Positions 14,996 to 16,786 of a stretch of DNA of 16,786 nucleotides are shown here, piece after piece. A program made the translations under genes and the position numbers. This stretch comes from Bacteroidetes bacterium GWA2_31_9b (GTDB lineage Bacteria; Bacteroidota; Bacteroidia; Bacteroidales; UBA12077): positions 822 through 17,607 of the forward strand of contig MENE01000141.1 in assembly GCA_001769005.1 (NCBI GenBank). Reading direction: 5' to 3'. The stretch's first letter is position 1. The number at the start of each line of letters is the position of its first letter. The notes under the pieces are model-generated. The model did not search any database. It was given only the letters and a program-made list of their open reading frames with translations, and had not been told where the DNA came from.

Positions 14996-15460
14996 TTACC
15001 TGTTATCTTTAAAACCAATTTTAGTATGTGTCCCATCGCAAAATGGTTTGTTCCCAGAATTTCCACATCTGCATAAAGTTAATATATCCGCTTTAGGTAA
15101 TTTGTTCCCATCGTGATCATATATAATAAAGTCTCCTGAAATAATCGCAGGACCATCATGTATAATTTGAATTTTTGTTGATGGCTCAGATGTTGGTGTA
15201 ATTTCTGTATTTACATCATAAACTTCAATTGGTTTTTTTAGTTCTTTATTCAGCGAGAAAGTTAATGCTTCGGTAGGGCATTGATTCACAATTTCAATTA
15301 TTTTGTCTGTTGTTGATCCTTCCATATTTACCCAAGGTCGCTTTGCAGGATCAAAAACACTTTTCAATCGTGTATAACAAATTGTTGAATGAACACATTT
15401 ACTGGGTTGCCAATGAACAGTAATTTCACCATTTGTATAATCTCTGTCATTTTTATTCAT
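14996..15460 (-). CDS. Fer4_19 - CDGSH iron-sulfur protein
   Basis: This 154-residue cytoplasmic protein has two iron-sulfur modules. The N-terminal region (about 12-75) matches the divergent Fer4_19/YjdI type, with KCVHSTIC (21-28) and CPTEAL (61-66) supplying C22, C28 and C61. The C-terminal CDGSH domain has C-R-C-G-N-S-G-N-K-P-F-C-D-G-T-H at 130-145, a full match to C-x-C-x2-(S/T)-x3-P-x-C-D-G-(S/A/T)-H. It should bind a redox-active 2Fe-2S cluster through C130, C132, C141 and H145. The fusion is known in bacteria, but its electron partner is not. It is the first gene of the operon leading into DUF454 and LysO. A dyad lies just upstream of its start. Confidence 0.92.
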   Translation of the reverse strand: MNKNDRDYTNGEITVHWQPSKCVHSTICYTRLKSVFDPAKRPWVNMEGSTTDKIIEIVNQCPTEALTFSLNKELKKPIEVYDVNTEITPTSEPSTKIQIIHDGPAIISGDFIIYDHDGNKLPKADILTLCRCGNSGNKPFCDGTHTKIGFKDNR

Positions 15461-15468
15461 ATTAAAAT

Positions 15469-15491
15469 TTTTATGTTAAATATACATAAAA
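15469..15491 (-). promoter_or_regulatory. Candidate operator/promoter of the CDGSH-DUF454-LysO operon
   Basis: Perfect 8-bp arms, TTTTATGT (15469-15476) and ACATAAAA (15484-15491), flank a 7-bp spacer (15477-15483). The spacer plus one base reads TATATTTA on the minus strand, a 7/8 match to TAnnTTTG. A second 7/8 match, TATATTTT (15495-15488), overlaps the distal arm. The decamer AAATATACAT also recurs at 15478-15487 and 15489-15498, one helical turn apart. The dyad ends 8 nt from the CDGSH start codon. A dyad on a -7 box suggests a repressor site, but the A/T richness makes chance a real alternative. Confidence 0.4.
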
Positions 15492-15552
15492 TATACATAT
15501 AGTAATTGTACACATTTTTAAGATAATTGTTTTCAGACATAACTAAAATTAT

Positions 15553-15621
15553 AAAACAATATTCATTAATATTTATAACAATTTGCATATTCGTTCGTAA
15601 TATTGTTCAAAATATTGTTTT
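15553..15621. repeat. Inverted and direct repeats upstream of the DUF4294 gene
   Basis: AAAACAATATT (15553-15563) is the perfect inverse of AATATTGTTTT (15611-15621), with 47 bp between. AATATTGTT also repeats directly at 15599-15607 and 15611-15619, 12 bp apart. The last copy ends 7 bp before the DUF4294 ATG. They could be protein-binding sites or form a leader hairpin that hides the start. No exact -7 promoter box is visible here. Confidence 0.4.
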
Positions 15622-15628
15622 ACTCTAT

Positions 15629-16231
15629 ATGAAAAGCTGGAATTACATAATCATTTTATTAATGCTATCTATTACAACTAAAATAGATGGTCAAAATGTT
15701 ATTATGCGGGGCGATTCAATAATAATAACTAATGCAATTGTTCTTGATGGCGATACAATTCCAAATATTCATTTAAAAGAAATTGTAGTTTTTCCTGAAC
15801 TTATATTCAAAAGCAAACAAGAAGCCAGAAGATATACGAAGCTTATGCGCGATTTAAAAAGAGTATATCCATATGCCAAACTTGCAAAAGATAAGCTTGA
15901 TGAGTTGGAACGAGAATATGTTGTTCTGAAAACTGAAAAAGAGAAAAAAGAATTTACAAAAACGATTGAAAAGCAATTACTCGACGAATTTGGTCCAGAG
16001 CTTAAAAAGCTAACAGTAACTCAAGGCAGATTACTTCTAAAACTTATCGATAGAGAAACCGGGAATACCTCGTATGAGTTAGTAAAAGAATTAAGAGGAA
16101 CATTTTCAGCAGTTTTCTGGCAGGCTATTGCTCGATTATTTGGATCCGATTTAAAATCAGAATATAATGCCGAAGGTGATGATTACCTCATTGAACGAGT
16201 TATTATTCTGATTGAACATGGACAAATTTAA
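15629..16231 (+). CDS. DUF4294 family exported protein
   Basis: This is a 200-residue protein of a Bacteroidetes family without known function. From the ATG at 15629 it begins with a normal signal peptide: Lys2, hydrophobic core about 5-16, likely cleavage near KIDGQ at 18-22. The frame is open upstream to a TTG at 15527, but starting there would bury the signal behind 34 extra residues, so I reject it. The mature part has a beta-rich stretch (26-60), then the basic helical block ARRYTKLMRDLKRVYPYAKLA (66-86), a charged and probably coiled helix (88-120), and the conserved QGRLLLKLIDRETG (131-144), ELRGTFSAVFWQAIARLFG (153-171) and Asp-rich end. It is predicted to be periplasmic or attached to the envelope. 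It overlaps the converging elbB gene by 4 bp. Confidence 0.85.
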   Translation: MKSWNYIIILLMLSITTKIDGQNVIMRGDSIIITNAIVLDGDTIPNIHLKEIVVFPELIFKSKQEARRYTKLMRDLKRVYPYAKLAKDKLDELEREYVVLKTEKEKKEFTKTIEKQLLDEFGPELKKLTVTQGRLLLKLIDRETGNTSYELVKELRGTFSAVFWQAIARLFGSDLKSEYNAEGDDYLIERVIILIEHGQI

Positions 16232-16786
16232 ATCATCTCAAAAAGTGTTTTAACCAGATTATTTGCTCCGTCACCAATTTGTCCGATTGAAGCATCAAGC
16301 ATATAGCAAGGTGTTGTTACAATTTTATTCTTTTTATCGATTATTACTTCACCATGTGTAGTTTCTTTGTGTGTAGCACCCATCTTTTTTACGTCATCGG
16401 AGGTGCTTTTATCTTGACCAATCGTTATTTCTACATTGCTTAAAACCTTTGCCAATAAAACAGGTGAAATACACATTGCTCCAATAGGCTTGTTTTGTTC
16501 AGCCATACTTCGTATTGCTTTTTCAACGTCATGGTTTACCTTACAATTTATTCCTTCGAATGCATAGGAGCTTAAATTTTTAGCGACTCCAAAACCACCA
16601 GGAAAAATTAGTGCATCAAAATCATTCGCCTTAAATTCCGATAAATTTTTTATTTTACCCCTGGCAATTCGCGCCGATTCAACTAAAACATTTCTTTTTT
16701 CTGGCATTTCTTTTCCTGTGATATGATTGATTACATGATGTTGTTCAATATCGGGAGCAAAAACTTCATACATACCACCATTCTTT
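16228..16786 (-). CDS. elbB: ElbB-like DJ-1/PfpI superfamily protein (glyoxalase III-type), 5' end beyond the window
   Basis: This protein belongs to the class I glutamine amidotransferase-like DJ-1/PfpI superfamily and most resembles ElbB, which is annotated with glyoxalase activity and linked to isoprenoid synthesis in E. coli. Visible motifs, counted from the Met at 16773, are EVFAPD (3-8), LIFPGGFGVAKNL (55-67), the nucleophile elbow GAMCISP (98-104, Cys101), THGEVIID (139-146) and the strand VTTPCYMLDA (152-161). The frame runs to the window edge: the last bases encode K-N-G-G directly before that Met, which fits ElbB's ...DKxG-x-EVxxFAPD. About 30 N-terminal residues are missing compared with the usual ~217 aa, so the Met at 16773 is probably internal. 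The stop codon interleaves with that of the converging DUF4294 gene. Confidence 0.88.
   Translation of the reverse strand, partial: KNGGMYEVFAPDIEQHHVINHITGKEMPEKRNVLVESARIARGKIKNLSEFKANDFDALIFPGGFGVAKNLSSYAFEGINCKVNHDVEKAIRSMAEQNKPIGAMCISPVLLAKVLSNVEITIGQDKSTSDDVKKMGATHKETTHGEVIIDKKNKIVTTPCYMLDASIGQIGDGANNLVKTLFEMI

Noticed and set aside
14989..15066. In-frame N-terminal extension of the DUF454 gene
   Set aside because: It overlaps the end of the CDGSH gene by 71 bp and the residues do not resemble the family; the GTG at 14988 gives the normal length.
15527..15628. In-frame extension of the DUF4294 gene to a TTG at 15527
   Set aside because: It places 34 hydrophobic low-complexity residues before a proper signal peptide that starts at the ATG at 15629.
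1..16786. Mobile elements, CRISPR arrays, toxin-antitoxin or defence genes, tRNA or rRNA
   Set aside because: I found no transposase or integrase motif, no regularly spaced repeats, no tRNA-like CCA/cloverleaf signature and no rRNA sequence on either strand by eye.

Overview
This is an AT-rich window, judged by eye at roughly one third G+C, that reads as the chromosome of a Bacteroidota (Bacteroidetes) bacterium, probably near Bacteroidales/Marinilabiliales. Three things support this. Start codons are preceded by A/T-rich leaders with no Shine-Dalgarno sequence. Several intergenic regions carry exact or near matches to the Bacteroidetes -7 promoter element TAnnTTTG. The family mix (DUF2851, DUF4294, type 2 OMP decarboxylase, a P-loop deoxynucleoside kinase, LysO encoded as two genes, type II lipoproteins) is typical of the phylum. 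I see no IS element, integrase, phage gene, CRISPR array, tRNA or rRNA. It looks like stable core genome, densely packed.

Left part (1-9833, all + strand): pyrF (pyrimidine synthesis), a DUF2851 protein, the conserved rpsO-pnp pair (ribosomal protein S15 and polynucleotide phosphorylase), a lipoprotein prolyl oligopeptidase, a GTG-started deoxynucleoside kinase, and a large lipoprotein with an OmpA-like segment followed by TPR-like repeats. Intrinsic terminators follow rpsO, pnp and the peptidase. A perfect 30-bp palindrome ends the TPR lipoprotein and the converging methyltransferase gene.

Middle (9881-13599): a SPOUT RNA methyltransferase gene (-) diverges from sucC (+, succinyl-CoA ligase beta) across a region of under 100 bp. 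sucC is followed after 20 bp by a small exported beta-barrel-like protein rather than by sucD. A bidirectional hairpin separates that gene from arcA (-, arginine deiminase).

Right part (13725-16786): a tightly coupled minus-strand operon runs from a Fer4_19-CDGSH iron-sulfur protein to a DUF454 membrane protein and then two overlapping genes for the LysO lysine exporter. arcA follows 125 bp further on. A DUF4294 exported protein (+) diverges from this operon and converges, with a 4-bp overlap, on elbB (-), whose 5' end lies outside the window.

Most of the window is ordinary housekeeping. The points worth a second look are: the LysO split, in which the 90-aa subunit is visibly homologous to the first ~90 residues of its 198-aa partner; a PD-(D/E)XK-like motif plus four cysteines in DUF2851; a 23-bp dyad over the presumed promoter of the Fe-S/LysO operon, part of whose sequence recurs in the arcA leader; and a promoter element inside a terminator hairpin upstream of the deoxynucleoside kinase. 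I did not find an obviously new defence or mobile system.
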